The notes under the pieces were generated by a model. It was not told where the DNA came from and did not search any database. It saw only the letters and a program-made list of their open reading frames with translations. A stretch of DNA of 64,000 nt from the NCBI RefSeq assembly GCF_002968015.1, contig NZ_PUIP01000021.1, positions 1-64,000 of the forward strand, read 5' to 3'. Each line of letters begins with the position of its first letter. Position 1 is the stretch's first letter. The stretch is from Massilia phosphatilytica. GTDB lineage: Bacteria; Pseudomonadota; Gammaproteobacteria; Burkholderiales; Burkholderiaceae_D. This document shows positions 17,074 through 26,300 of the stretch, in pieces. Made by a program: the position numbers and the translations under genes.

Positions 17074-17478
17074 ATGGTAGGCATTCTGCTGATGACCCAC
17101 GCTCCGCTGGGCCAGGCATTCATCGCCGCGGTGGCGCACGTGTTCCGCGGCCCCACCGAGCGCTTCGAAGCGATCGACGTGACGGCGGACCAGGACACGA
17201 ACGAGATCAACGCGCTGGCGAAGAGCGCGATCCAGCGCCTGGACGAAGGCGACGGCGTGCTGGTCATTACCGACATCAAGGGCGGTACGCCGTCGAATTG
17301 CTGCAATTCGCTGGCCGAAGCCGGACGCGTGGAAATCATCGCGGGCATCAGCCTGCCGATGCTGCTGCGCGCGATCACGTACCGGCGCGACACGCTGGAC
17401 GTGGTGGTCGAGATGGCCCTGGCCGGCGCGCAGAACGGCGCAGTCAGGGTCGACAACAGGATCCGGGTCGGCACCTGA
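17074..17478 (+). CDS. PTS EIIA component, mannose family
   Basis: EIIA-Man-type protein of 134 aa with the phosphorylated histidine at residue 9 (MTHAPLG) and ITDIKGGTPSN around the active site. It accepts phosphate from HPr. No EIIB or EIIC permease gene is nearby, so it is more likely a regulatory phosphate acceptor than part of a sugar importer. It lies between gshB and ptsH in one operon. Confidence 0.92.
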   Translation: MVGILLMTHAPLGQAFIAAVAHVFRGPTERFEAIDVTADQDTNEINALAKSAIQRLDEGDGVLVITDIKGGTPSNCCNSLAEAGRVEIIAGISLPMLLRAITYRRDTLDVVVEMALAGAQNGAVRVDNRIRVGT

Positions 17479-17513
17479 CCGGACCGATGAACGAGCGAAA
17501 CGACAATTAAAAC

Positions 17514-17783
17514 ATGATTCAACAGGAACTCGAGATCATCAACAAGCTGGGCCTCCACGCCCGCGCATCCGCAAAATTTACCCAGCTGGCCGCCAAGTTC
17601 CAGAGCGACGTCTGGCTCACCCGCAACGGACGCCGCATCAACGCCAAGTCGATCATGGGCGTCATGATGCTGGCCGCCGGCAAGGGCGCCAAGGTGACCC
17701 TGGAAGCGGAGGGCCCCGACGAACAGGAATGCATCGCCGCGCTTACCGGCCTCATCAACGACAAGTTCGGCGAAGGCGAGTAA
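17514..17783 (+). CDS. ptsH: Phosphocarrier protein HPr
   Basis: HPr of 89 aa. H15 in LGLHARASA is the site phosphorylated by enzyme I. S46 in KSIMGVM is the site used by HPr kinase/phosphorylase where present. It passes phosphate from EI to EIIA. Its stop codon overlaps a possible early start of ptsI as TAATG. Confidence 0.96.
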   Translation: MIQQELEIINKLGLHARASAKFTQLAAKFQSDVWLTRNGRRINAKSIMGVMMLAAGKGAKVTLEAEGPDEQECIAALTGLINDKFGEGE

Positions 17784-17824
17784 TGCCTGACAGCAGCCGA
17801 GGCGCACGTCACCCGGGACCCTCC

Positions 17825-19576
17825 ATGGCATCGTTCACACTGCACGGCATTCCGGTTTCGCGCGGGATCTCGATCGGGCGTGCGCACCTGCTCACGCCGG
17901 CCGCGCTCGACGTCAAGCACTACCTCGTGCCGGAAGAGCAGGTCGAAGCGGAAGTGAAACGCCTGCAGGATGCGATCGCCGAAGTGCACCGCAACCTGCA
18001 GGAGCTGTGGACCGAGCTGCCGAAGGAAGCCCCGACGGAACTGGGCGCGTTCATCGACGTACACGTGCTGATCCTGTCCGACCCGATGATCTCGGAGGCG
18101 CCGCTCGACATCATCCGTAGTCGCCACTACAACGCGGAATGGGCGCTCGTCACGCAGATCGACGAGCTGTCCGCGCAGTTCGACGAGATCGAGGACGAGT
18201 ACCTGCGCGAGCGCAAGCAGGACATCCAGCAGGTGGCCGAGCGCGTGCTCAAGGTGCTGATGGGGACCGCGCTGTCGGCCCCGCCGGTGCCCGAGGAAGA
18301 TCACTTCCAGCCGCAGATGATCGTCGTCGCGCACGACATCTCGCCGGCCGACATGCTCGCGTTCCGCGACCGCTCGTTCGTCGGCTTCGTCACCGACGTC
18401 GGCGGCCAGAACTCGCACACGGCGATTGTCGCGCGCAGCCTGGACATCCCGGCCGCCGTCGGCATGAGCCAGGCGTCGCGCCTGATCGAGCAGGACGACT
18501 GGGTGATCGTCGACGGCGATGCCGGCGTCGTCATCTGCAATCCGAGCGCGCTCGTGATGGAGCAGTACCGCGCGCGCCAGGCCAACCTGATGAAGGCGCG
18601 CAAGCGCCTCCTCAAGCTCAAGAAGACGCCGGCCGTCACGAAGGACGGCACGCCGATCACGCTGCTCGCGAACATCGAGTTGCCGGACGACTGCGGCCCG
18701 GCGCTGGAAGCGGGCGCCGTCGGCGTGGGCCTGTTCCGTTCCGAATTCCTGTTCATGGGACGCGGCGCGCAGAGCCTCAAGGTGCCGGACGAGGACGAGC
18801 AGTTCGAGCAGTACCGCAAGGCCGTGCTGGCGATGAAGGGGCGCCCGGTCACGATCCGCACGCTCGACGTGGGCGCGGACAAGCCGCTCGACCAGACCGA
18901 GCACACGGCGCTGAACCCTGCCTTGGGCCTGCGCGCGATTCGTTACTGCCTCGCCGAGCCGCAGATGTTCCTCGCGCAGCTGCGCGCGATCCTGCGCGCA
19001 TCGGCATTCGGCAAGGTGCGCATCCTGATCCCGATGCTGGCGCATGCGTTCGAGATCGACCAGACGCTCAGCATGATCGAACAGGCGAAGGCCCAGCTGC
19101 GCGAGCAGAACATCAAGTACGACGCGGCGGTGGAGGTCGGCGCCATGATCGAGATCCCGGCCGCCGCGCTGGCGCTGCCGATGTTCGTCAAGCGCCTGGA
19201 CTTCCTGTCCATCGGCACCAACGACCTGATCCAGTACACGCTGGCGATCGACCGCGTCGACTACGAGGTGGCGCACCTGTACAATCCGCTGCACCCGGCG
19301 GTGTTGAACCTGATCGCGATGACGATCGAGGCCGGGCACAAGGCCGGTATCGACGTGGCCGTGTGCGGCGAGATGGCGGGCGACGTCAAGCTCACCCGCC
19401 TGCTGCTGGGCATGGGCCTGCGCGAGTTTTCGATGCATCCGGCCCAGCTGCTGGCCGTCAAGCAGGAAATCCTGTCCAGCGACCTGTCCCGGCTCGTGCC
19501 GCGCACGAAGCGCATCCTGCGCGCGATGGAACCGGCGGCCATTGCCGAAGCCGTGGAGCAGCTGCAGTCCGTCTAG
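17825..19576 (+). CDS. ptsI: PTS enzyme I (phosphoenolpyruvate-protein phosphotransferase)
   Basis: Enzyme I of 583 aa, the usual length. It transfers phosphate from phosphoenolpyruvate to HPr. The phosphohistidine is H198 in GGQNSHTAIVAR, and the C-terminal TIM-barrel has the PEP-binding FRSEFLFM and the catalytic VCGEMAGD. Start ATG 17825 gives the family N terminus (FTLHGIPVSRG); an in-frame ATG at 17783 overlapping the ptsH stop would add 14 residues and cannot be excluded. It is the last gene of the gshB-EIIA-HPr-EI unit. Confidence 0.95.
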   Translation: MASFTLHGIPVSRGISIGRAHLLTPAALDVKHYLVPEEQVEAEVKRLQDAIAEVHRNLQELWTELPKEAPTELGAFIDVHVLILSDPMISEAPLDIIRSRHYNAEWALVTQIDELSAQFDEIEDEYLRERKQDIQQVAERVLKVLMGTALSAPPVPEEDHFQPQMIVVAHDISPADMLAFRDRSFVGFVTDVGGQNSHTAIVARSLDIPAAVGMSQASRLIEQDDWVIVDGDAGVVICNPSALVMEQYRARQANLMKARKRLLKLKKTPAVTKDGTPITLLANIELPDDCGPALEAGAVGVGLFRSEFLFMGRGAQSLKVPDEDEQFEQYRKAVLAMKGRPVTIRTLDVGADKPLDQTEHTALNPALGLRAIRYCLAEPQMFLAQLRAILRASAFGKVRILIPMLAHAFEIDQTLSMIEQAKAQLREQNIKYDAAVEVGAMIEIPAAALALPMFVKRLDFLSIGTNDLIQYTLAIDRVDYEVAHLYNPLHPAVLNLIAMTIEAGHKAGIDVAVCGEMAGDVKLTRLLLGMGLREFSMHPAQLLAVKQEILSSDLSRLVPRTKRILRAMEPAAIAEAVEQLQSV

Positions 19577-19626
19577 TCATTCAAGCGCCGCGCGAACGCG
19601 CGCGGCGACCACAAATAAGAGTCTTC

Positions 19627-20775
19627 ATGGGATCGATCGGAATTGTCTCCCCCCAGGCGATGCACTTCGCCGAACCGTTGCGCCTGCAAAGCGGCGCGGC
19701 GATCGGCGACTACACGCTGATGTATGAAACGTACGGCACGCTGAATGCCGACAAATCGAACGCGGTGCTGATCTGCCACGCGCTGAACGCGTCGCACCAC
19801 GTCGCCGGCCATTACGCCGACCAGCCGAAGAGCGCGGGCTGGTGGGACAACATGGTGGGGCCGGGCAAGCCGGTCGACACCGATCGCTTCTTCGTCATCG
19901 GCGTCAACAACCTCGGCTCCTGCTTCGGTTCCACGGGCCCGATGCACACGAATCCGGCCACCGGCAAGCCGTACGGCGCCGCCTTCCCCGTCGTGACGGT
20001 GGAAGACTGGGTCGCCGCGCAGGCGCTGCTGGCCGACCGCCTCGGCATCGAACGCTTCGCCGCCGTGATGGGCGGTTCGCTGGGCGGCATGCAGGCCCTC
20101 GCGTGGAGCATCATGTTCCCCGAGCGCCTGCGTCACTGCATCGTGATCGCGTCCACGCCGAAACTCTCCGCGCAGAACATCGCGTTCAACGACGTGGCGC
20201 GCCAGGCGATCCTCACCGATCCGGACTACCGCGGCGGCGACTTCTACGAACACGGCGTCGTGCCGAGGAATGGCCTGAAGGTGGCGCGCATGGTCGGCCA
20301 CATCACGTATCTGTCGAACGACGACATGGCGGAGAAATTCGGCCGCAAGCTGCGCAACGCGGCCGAAGGCAACGATTACAAATTCGACTTCGGCATCGAC
20401 TTCGAGATCGAATCGTACCTGCGCTACCAGGGCGACAAATTCTCGGAATACTTCGACGCCAACACGTACCTCCTGATCACCAAGGCGCTCGACTATTTCG
20501 ATCCCGCGCGCGAGCATGCCGGGAATCTCGCCAAGGCGCTGGAGAACACGCGCGCGCAGTACCTGGTCGCGTCGTTCACGACGGACTGGCGCTTCTCGCC
20601 GGAACGCAGCCGCGAGATCGTGGAAGCGCTGCTGGCCAACCGCCGCAAGGTGACCTATGCCGAGATCGACGCGCCGCACGGCCACGATGCTTTCCTGCTC
20701 GAAGACGTGCGCTACATGAACATCGTGCGTGCCTACTTCGAGCGCATCGCCGGCGAGAAGAAGGAGGCGGCATGA
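19627..20775 (+). CDS. metX: Homoserine O-acyltransferase MetX (probably succinyl)
   Basis: Alpha/beta-hydrolase-fold enzyme of 382 aa that activates homoserine for methionine synthesis. The nucleophile S151 lies in GGSLGGMQ; the Asp is in DWRFSPERS and the His in HGHDAFLLE. In Betaproteobacteria MetX proteins have mostly been shown to use succinyl-CoA; the sequence alone does not settle that here. It overlaps metW by ATGA, the classic metXW pair. Confidence 0.93.
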   Translation: MGSIGIVSPQAMHFAEPLRLQSGAAIGDYTLMYETYGTLNADKSNAVLICHALNASHHVAGHYADQPKSAGWWDNMVGPGKPVDTDRFFVIGVNNLGSCFGSTGPMHTNPATGKPYGAAFPVVTVEDWVAAQALLADRLGIERFAAVMGGSLGGMQALAWSIMFPERLRHCIVIASTPKLSAQNIAFNDVARQAILTDPDYRGGDFYEHGVVPRNGLKVARMVGHITYLSNDDMAEKFGRKLRNAAEGNDYKFDFGIDFEIESYLRYQGDKFSEYFDANTYLLITKALDYFDPAREHAGNLAKALENTRAQYLVASFTTDWRFSPERSREIVEALLANRRKVTYAEIDAPHGHDAFLLEDVRYMNIVRAYFERIAGEKKEAA

Positions 20776-21392
20776 AATTCGAAGACCTGAGCACCCTTCG
20801 TCCCGACCTGGCGTTCATCGCGCATTGGGTGGGCGACGGCGCGCATGTGCTGGACGTCGGCTGCGGCGACGGCGCCATGCTGCGCTACCTGGAGCAGGCC
20901 AAGCACTGCACCGGCTACGGCGTGGAGATCGCCGACGACAAGGTCCTGGAAAGCACGCAGCGCGGCATCAGCGTGATCCAGCACGACATGGAGCAGGGCC
21001 TCGACCTGTTCGCGGATGACGCGTTCGACACGGTCCTGTGCCTGTCGTCGCTGCAGATGATGCAGCACGTGGAGGCGCGCCTGCGCGACATCGTCCGCGT
21101 GGGCAAGGAAGCGATCGTGTCGTTCCCGAACTTCGCGTACTGGCCGCACCGCGCCGCGCTGCTGAAAGGGCGCATGCCCGTGTCGCGCACCTTGCCTTAC
21201 CAGTGGTTCGACACGCCGAACCTGCGCTACGCGACGATCTACGACTTCAAGGACCTGGCCGAGAAATGCGGCCTGGAAGTACTGGAATACGTCGCGCTGG
21301 CCGAGGGCAAGCCCGTGTCGTTCCTCCCGAACCTGCGCGGCAGCCTGGCGGTGTTCCGCCTGCGCAAGCGCGATCTGGTGAGCAAGGCTTGA
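20772..21392 (+). CDS. metW: Methionine biosynthesis protein MetW
   Basis: Methyltransferase-fold protein of 206 aa, with VLDVGCGDGAML as the SAM-like motif. MetW works with MetX in methionine synthesis and is needed for full MetX activity in several bacteria (family knowledge). Start ATG 20772 has AAGGAGG upstream inside metX and overlaps its stop by 4 bases. The C-terminal YQWFDTPNLRY and FLPNLRG segments are family-typical. Confidence 0.93.
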   Translation: MKFEDLSTLRPDLAFIAHWVGDGAHVLDVGCGDGAMLRYLEQAKHCTGYGVEIADDKVLESTQRGISVIQHDMEQGLDLFADDAFDTVLCLSSLQMMQHVEARLRDIVRVGKEAIVSFPNFAYWPHRAALLKGRMPVSRTLPYQWFDTPNLRYATIYDFKDLAEKCGLEVLEYVALAEGKPVSFLPNLRGSLAVFRLRKRDLVSKA

Positions 21393-21478
21393 CGCCGCAC
21401 TGCCCGCGTATGCGTATCGTGTTGTACTTACGGACGCGACGCGGGCATCATGTGGCCAGAACCCAGCAGGAGAACACC

Positions 21479-22408
21479 ATGAATCGACTCTTCAAGCATA
21501 GCGCGGCCGTATTGCTTGCGCTGAGCGCGGCCACGCACGGCGCGTACGCCGCGCGCGCCCAGGACGACCGTCCGAACCAGGACCAGGTCGTGCAGGACGG
21601 CATCGCCGTCAAGCCGCTCAAGCGCAATTCGATCGGCGGCGTGTGGCGCGACATCGCCGCGCCCGAACAGGCCATCAACGACCAGTCGGCCCAGCAATAC
21701 CTGGCGCTGATGAGCAAGGCGAGGCAGGAAGGCGCGCTTGTGCCGGAATCCGACCCGCGGGTGCAGCGCCTGCGCGCCATCGCGAAACGCATCATCCCGA
21801 ACACGGCGCGCTGGAACCCCGATGCGCAGCAGTGGAAATGGCAGGTCAACCTGCTGCAGTCCGGTGAAGTGAACGCGTTCTGCATGCCGGGCGGGCGCAT
21901 CGCGTTCTACACGGGCATCATCGACAAGCTGCGGCTCACGGACGACGAGATCGCGGCCGTGATGGGCCACGAGATCGCGCACGCGCTGCGCGAGCACGGG
22001 CGCGACCGCCAGAGCAAGGCAACGGCGACGGGCCTCGCGAGCCAGTTGGGCGGCGCCGCGCTGTCGGCCTGGCTTGGCGTGGACGTGCGCGGCGCGACCA
22101 ATGCGGCCGGCCAGCTGCTCGTGCTGAAATTCTCGCGCGACGAGGAACGCGAGGCCGACCTCGTGGGCCTGGACATCGCCGCCCGCTCCGGCTACGACCC
22201 GCGCGCGGGCATCGCGCTGTGGAACAAGATGGCGGTGCTGAACCAGAGCGGCGCGCCGATCGAGCTGCTGTCCACGCACCCGGGCGGCGGCGAGCGCATC
22301 GGGCAGATCGAGAACCACATGAACGTGCTGCTGCCGCTGTACGCGCGCAGCAAGGGCGTGCCGGTCGACCGGCTGCCGCCGTACCGCTCCAACGTCGCGC
22401 AACGCTGA
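21479..22408 (+). CDS. M48 family metallopeptidase, secreted
   Basis: Zinc peptidase of 309 aa with a signal peptide (about 1-24, AYA|AR). The zinc motif HEIAH is at 164-168 and the third ligand is in EREADLVGLD. NAFCMPGGRIAFYTGI is typical of the periplasmic M48B/C group (LoiP- and BepA-like). Likely an outer-membrane protein quality-control protease. It lacks a lipobox, so it is probably soluble in the periplasm. It sits 18 bases ahead of a pseudouridine synthase. Confidence 0.9.
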   Translation: MNRLFKHSAAVLLALSAATHGAYAARAQDDRPNQDQVVQDGIAVKPLKRNSIGGVWRDIAAPEQAINDQSAQQYLALMSKARQEGALVPESDPRVQRLRAIAKRIIPNTARWNPDAQQWKWQVNLLQSGEVNAFCMPGGRIAFYTGIIDKLRLTDDEIAAVMGHEIAHALREHGRDRQSKATATGLASQLGGAALSAWLGVDVRGATNAAGQLLVLKFSRDEEREADLVGLDIAARSGYDPRAGIALWNKMAVLNQSGAPIELLSTHPGGGERIGQIENHMNVLLPLYARSKGVPVDRLPPYRSNVAQR

Positions 22409-22426
22409 TGAATCAATAAGGGATAG

Positions 22427-23368
22427 ATGGCACGTTTCGTCAGGAAGGGCCACCAGGCCGCGGCCAACGCCGTCGTGCCGCTGCCGGTGCGGGACGGCGT
22501 GGCGCCCAGCTATTTGTGGATCACGGAAACCCGGACCGGCGGCATGCTGGCCTTCCTCGAGGAGCGCTTTCCCGCCATCGCCGGCCCGTCGTGGGCGGAG
22601 CGCCTCGCGCGCGGCGACGTCGTCGATGCGCAGGGCACGCCGCTGCAGGCGGACAGCCACGTGCGCCAGGGCATGCGCATCTGGTACTACCGCGAGCTGG
22701 AACACGAAACGCCGATTCCGTTCGAGGAACAGGTCATCTTCCAGGACGAGCACCTGCTCGTCGTGGACAAGCCGCACTTCCTGCCGATGATCCCGACGGG
22801 GCGCTTCCTGCGCGAGACCCTGCTCGTGCGGCTGAAGCAGAAGTTCGACCTGCCGCACCTGACGCCGATCCACCGCCTCGACCGCGAGACGGCCGGTGTC
22901 GTCATCTTCTCGCACAATCTCGCCACGCGCGGGACGTACCAGTCGATGTTCCAGAAGCGCAGCGTCCGCAAGGTGTACGAGGCGCTGGCACCCGTGCTGC
23001 ACGGGAGAGAATTCCCGTTCACCTACCGGAGCCGCATGGTCGACGGCGACAAGTTCTTCGTCATGCGGGAAGAAGAGGGCGAGCCGAATTCCGAGACGTT
23101 CGTCGAGTTGCTGGAGACACGCGGCAACGTGGCGCGTTACCGCCTGCACCCGCACACGGGCCGCAAGCACCAGCTGCGCCTGCACATGGCGTCGCTGGGC
23201 GTGCCGATCCTGAACGACGCCTTCTATCCGGTCGCGCTGCCGTGCAAGGGCGACGATTTCTCCGCGCCGCTGCAATTGCTGGCGCGGTCGATCGCCTTTG
23301 ACGATCCGCTCACGGGAGAAGCACGCAGCTTCGACAGCCGCCGTGTGCTGGACTGGCCCGCGCGCTAG
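22427..23368 (+). CDS. RluA family pseudouridine synthase
   Basis: Pseudouridine synthase of 313 aa with the catalytic aspartate D152 in HRLDRETAGV, followed by HTGRKHQLRLH of the RluA family. The N-terminal 80 residues resemble an S4-like RNA-binding region. Which rRNA or tRNA position it modifies cannot be told; RluA and TruC groups are both possible. It converges with the giant Ig-repeat gene, leaving 6 bases between the stops. Confidence 0.9.
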   Translation: MARFVRKGHQAAANAVVPLPVRDGVAPSYLWITETRTGGMLAFLEERFPAIAGPSWAERLARGDVVDAQGTPLQADSHVRQGMRIWYYRELEHETPIPFEEQVIFQDEHLLVVDKPHFLPMIPTGRFLRETLLVRLKQKFDLPHLTPIHRLDRETAGVVIFSHNLATRGTYQSMFQKRSVRKVYEALAPVLHGREFPFTYRSRMVDGDKFFVMREEEGEPNSETFVELLETRGNVARYRLHPHTGRKHQLRLHMASLGVPILNDAFYPVALPCKGDDFSAPLQLLARSIAFDDPLTGEARSFDSRRVLDWPAR

Positions 23369-23374
23369 TGCACG

Positions 23375-26300
23375 TCAGGTCAGCAGGCCGACGTCGAACT
23401 GGTTGCTGCCGATGATGGCAACGTTGCCCGCCACGTCCTGAATCGCGTTGCCCTCCACCGCGAGGTGGTAGGAGCCGCTCAGCGCCTTCAGGTCGAGTCC
23501 CAGGGTGTTCCCCGTGAGGTCCCAGTTGATCTTCGCATTCCACGCATGGACCGACCGGTTCGCGCCGCCGCTGTCGAGCACATTGATCGTGCCGTTGTCG
23601 ACGAACCGGATCTGTTCGCTGAACGTCAGGTTGTACCAGTTCTCGCCCACTTTCGTGGCCGACTGTCCCTGGGTGATCGTCGGCGCCGTCGCGTCGATCG
23701 TGATCGCCAGCCCCGCGGAGTAGGCGCTGGCGTTGCCGGCCGCATCCACCTGGCGCACGGTCAGCGTGTGCACGCCGTCCGTGAGCGCCTTGTCGTCGGC
23801 GAGCGTGAACGTCCAGGCGCGGCCGGCGTCCACGTCCGCCTTGCCCAGCAGGGTCGTGCCGTCGTGGACCTCGATCTGGCCGCCGCTCTCCGCCACCGTG
23901 CCGGTCAGCGTGGGTGTCGTGTCCTTCGTGATGCCGTCGGTCGGCGAGGCGCCCGTGTCGCTCGATGCCGCCAGGACCGGCTTGCCCGGGGTGCCGGGTT
24001 CGAAGAGGTCGATCGAGAACGTGAACGGGACCGACCGCTCGCGTGCCGTCACGATGCCGCTGGCGTCCTTCAGTTCCAGTTCGATCGTGTGTTCGCCGTG
24101 GGCGAGGCTCCACAGCGGCGTGAAGTGCCACACGCCGTCGCTGCCGGCCGTGGTGGAACCGAGGGACGTGCTGCCGTCCCACACGGTGACCTCGGTGCCG
24201 GCGGCCACGGTGCCGGTGAGTACCGGTTGCGCGTGGCTCGTGATGTTGTCGGTGGCGGACATGCCCGTGTCCTCGCCCGCCGCCAGCGTCGTCACCGCGG
24301 CGGTCGAGCCGGCGACGGTGATCGTCAGCGGCTGCGATGGTGCGCTCATGTTGCCCGCATAGTCGTACTGGACGGCTTTCAGCGTGTAGACGCCGTTGGT
24401 GCCCAGCAGGACGTCGGTAAACGTCCAGTGACCATCGTCGTCGGTCCGGCCGCTGCGGGCCAGGTGGTCGCCCACGTACAGTTCGATCGTGGTCCCGGCC
24501 TCGGCGCCGCTGCCCGTGATGGTGGTCAGTACGTTGCTCGTGATGTTGTCGCCGACGGTGCCCGTGTCGGACGAGGCATCCAGCTGCGGCGCGGACGGAG
24601 CGTCCGGGGCGTGCGTGTCGATCTGGATGGTGCCGCCGTAGCCGTAGTCGTTCGTCAGATTGCCGAACGTGATGTGCGCGAGGTCGAGCAGGTTGCCGGC
24701 GTCGTCCGCGAAATGGCCGGCCAGGTCGGCCCTGCTGCCGATGTCCAGGCCGTACTGGTCGGCGTCGCCCGCCGCCACCGCGTAGTTGAACACGGCGGAC
24801 CGGTGATCCGTGGCGAGGCTCTGGAACGTGGCCACGGCGCCGTTGTTGAGGTGGAGGACGGGGGCGCCGGTCACGTTGACCGGTTCGCTGAACGTTACGC
24901 GGATCGGGATCGTCGCGCCGGGGCCGTAAAAGCCGCCATACACGCTGGTGCTCACGCTCAGTGCGGTCGGCCGCGTCACGTCGACATAGCTGCCCGCCGT
25001 GGTGAAGTCGATGTCCGGGTGCAACGCGACCATGTTGCCGGCCAGGTCCATAAGGTGCGAGGTCAGCCCGAGCACGTACCGGTTGCCCGAACCGAGGTGC
25101 AGTTCGTCGGCGGTGAGCGTGAGGGTCTTGTGGTCGCTGGAGAAGTTGCTCTCTGTTACAGGGATATAGGTGGCGCCGCTGTCGGTCTTGTTGTACAAAT
25201 ACAGGCCGTCGGTGACGCTCTCGGCGTGTTTCCAGTAGACGGCCTCGTCGAACGTGAGGACGAGGTTGCCCGCAACGTCGAATGCAATATTGCCGGTGGG
25301 CGAACCGGTCAGGTTCGGCGCGGTGCGGTCGAGCGTGAACTGCTTCGACATCGTGGCGCTGACGTGGCCGGCATCGTCGACGATGCTCGCGGTGTATTTG
25401 TGCACGCCGGGGGCCAGCGAGCCTTCGGCCGCGTACATCCAGGTCATCGCGCCGCTCTCCGACATGTACACTTGCACATAGTTCTGGTCGATCTCCTGGC
25501 CGTCGAGCGTCACCTTCACGCGCTGGCTGCCGGTCAGCGAACCGATGAAGACGCCTTCGACGAAGGTGCCATCGACGTTCGTAATGCCGTCGTTGGCGTA
25601 CAGCCCCGCGTCGGCGATCAGGATCGTCGACACGTACGCCGCCACCGTCGTGTCGTACGTGTAGTTGCCGGAAACGGCCGTCCCGCTGCCCGCGTTGCCG
25701 AGCGTGTCGTGGACACCGGCCAGGTTCAGGCTGACGGCGTTGGTGCTGGCGACGACGCCCGTGTCAACCGTGGTCAGGGTCGCATACCACGTGCGGTAAT
25801 CGGTCGAGTGGGACAGGTTCGCGAGCGTGGAATGCGGCGTGGTGAAGGCGGCGGTGTCGAGCGTCGTCACGGGCGCCGAGAAGCTGACCGTGAGGCCGAC
25901 GCCGGCGCCGGCGACGAGCGTGCCGCCGTCCAGGGCGACGGTGGCCGTCAGCGGGGTCGTGTTCACGTCGTAGTGCGACAGCGACGCCGTGCTGCCGCTG
26001 CCCGCGTTGCCGGCCGCGTCCCTCACCTGGGTCAGGTCGATACCGAGCGCGTTGCCGGTCCAGGTGCCGCTGCCGTCGGCGCTCAAGGTGCCGGTCCACG
26101 TCTTGCCGCCGTCCGTCGTCGCCAGGCCTTTCACCGTCGCGTGCGGCGCCTGCAGCGCGGCCGCCGTCAGGCCGGTCACGCTTTCCGAGAAGGTGATCGT
26201 GAAGCCGATGCCGTGCGCGGAACCGATCGTCGTGTCGTCGAACAGGATGTCCGCCACGGTGGGCGGTTTGCTGTCGACGGCATACGCGGCCGTGCTGGTC

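Noticed and set aside
15210..17831. 873-codon minus-strand frame spanning gshB and PTS genes
   Set aside because: Only its last part mirrors a real methyltransferase in another frame; the rest is antisense to well-recognised genes.
19577..19626. Possible SAM or homocysteine riboswitch ahead of metX
   Set aside because: Only 50 bases separate ptsI and metX, too short, and no riboswitch-like fold was recognised.
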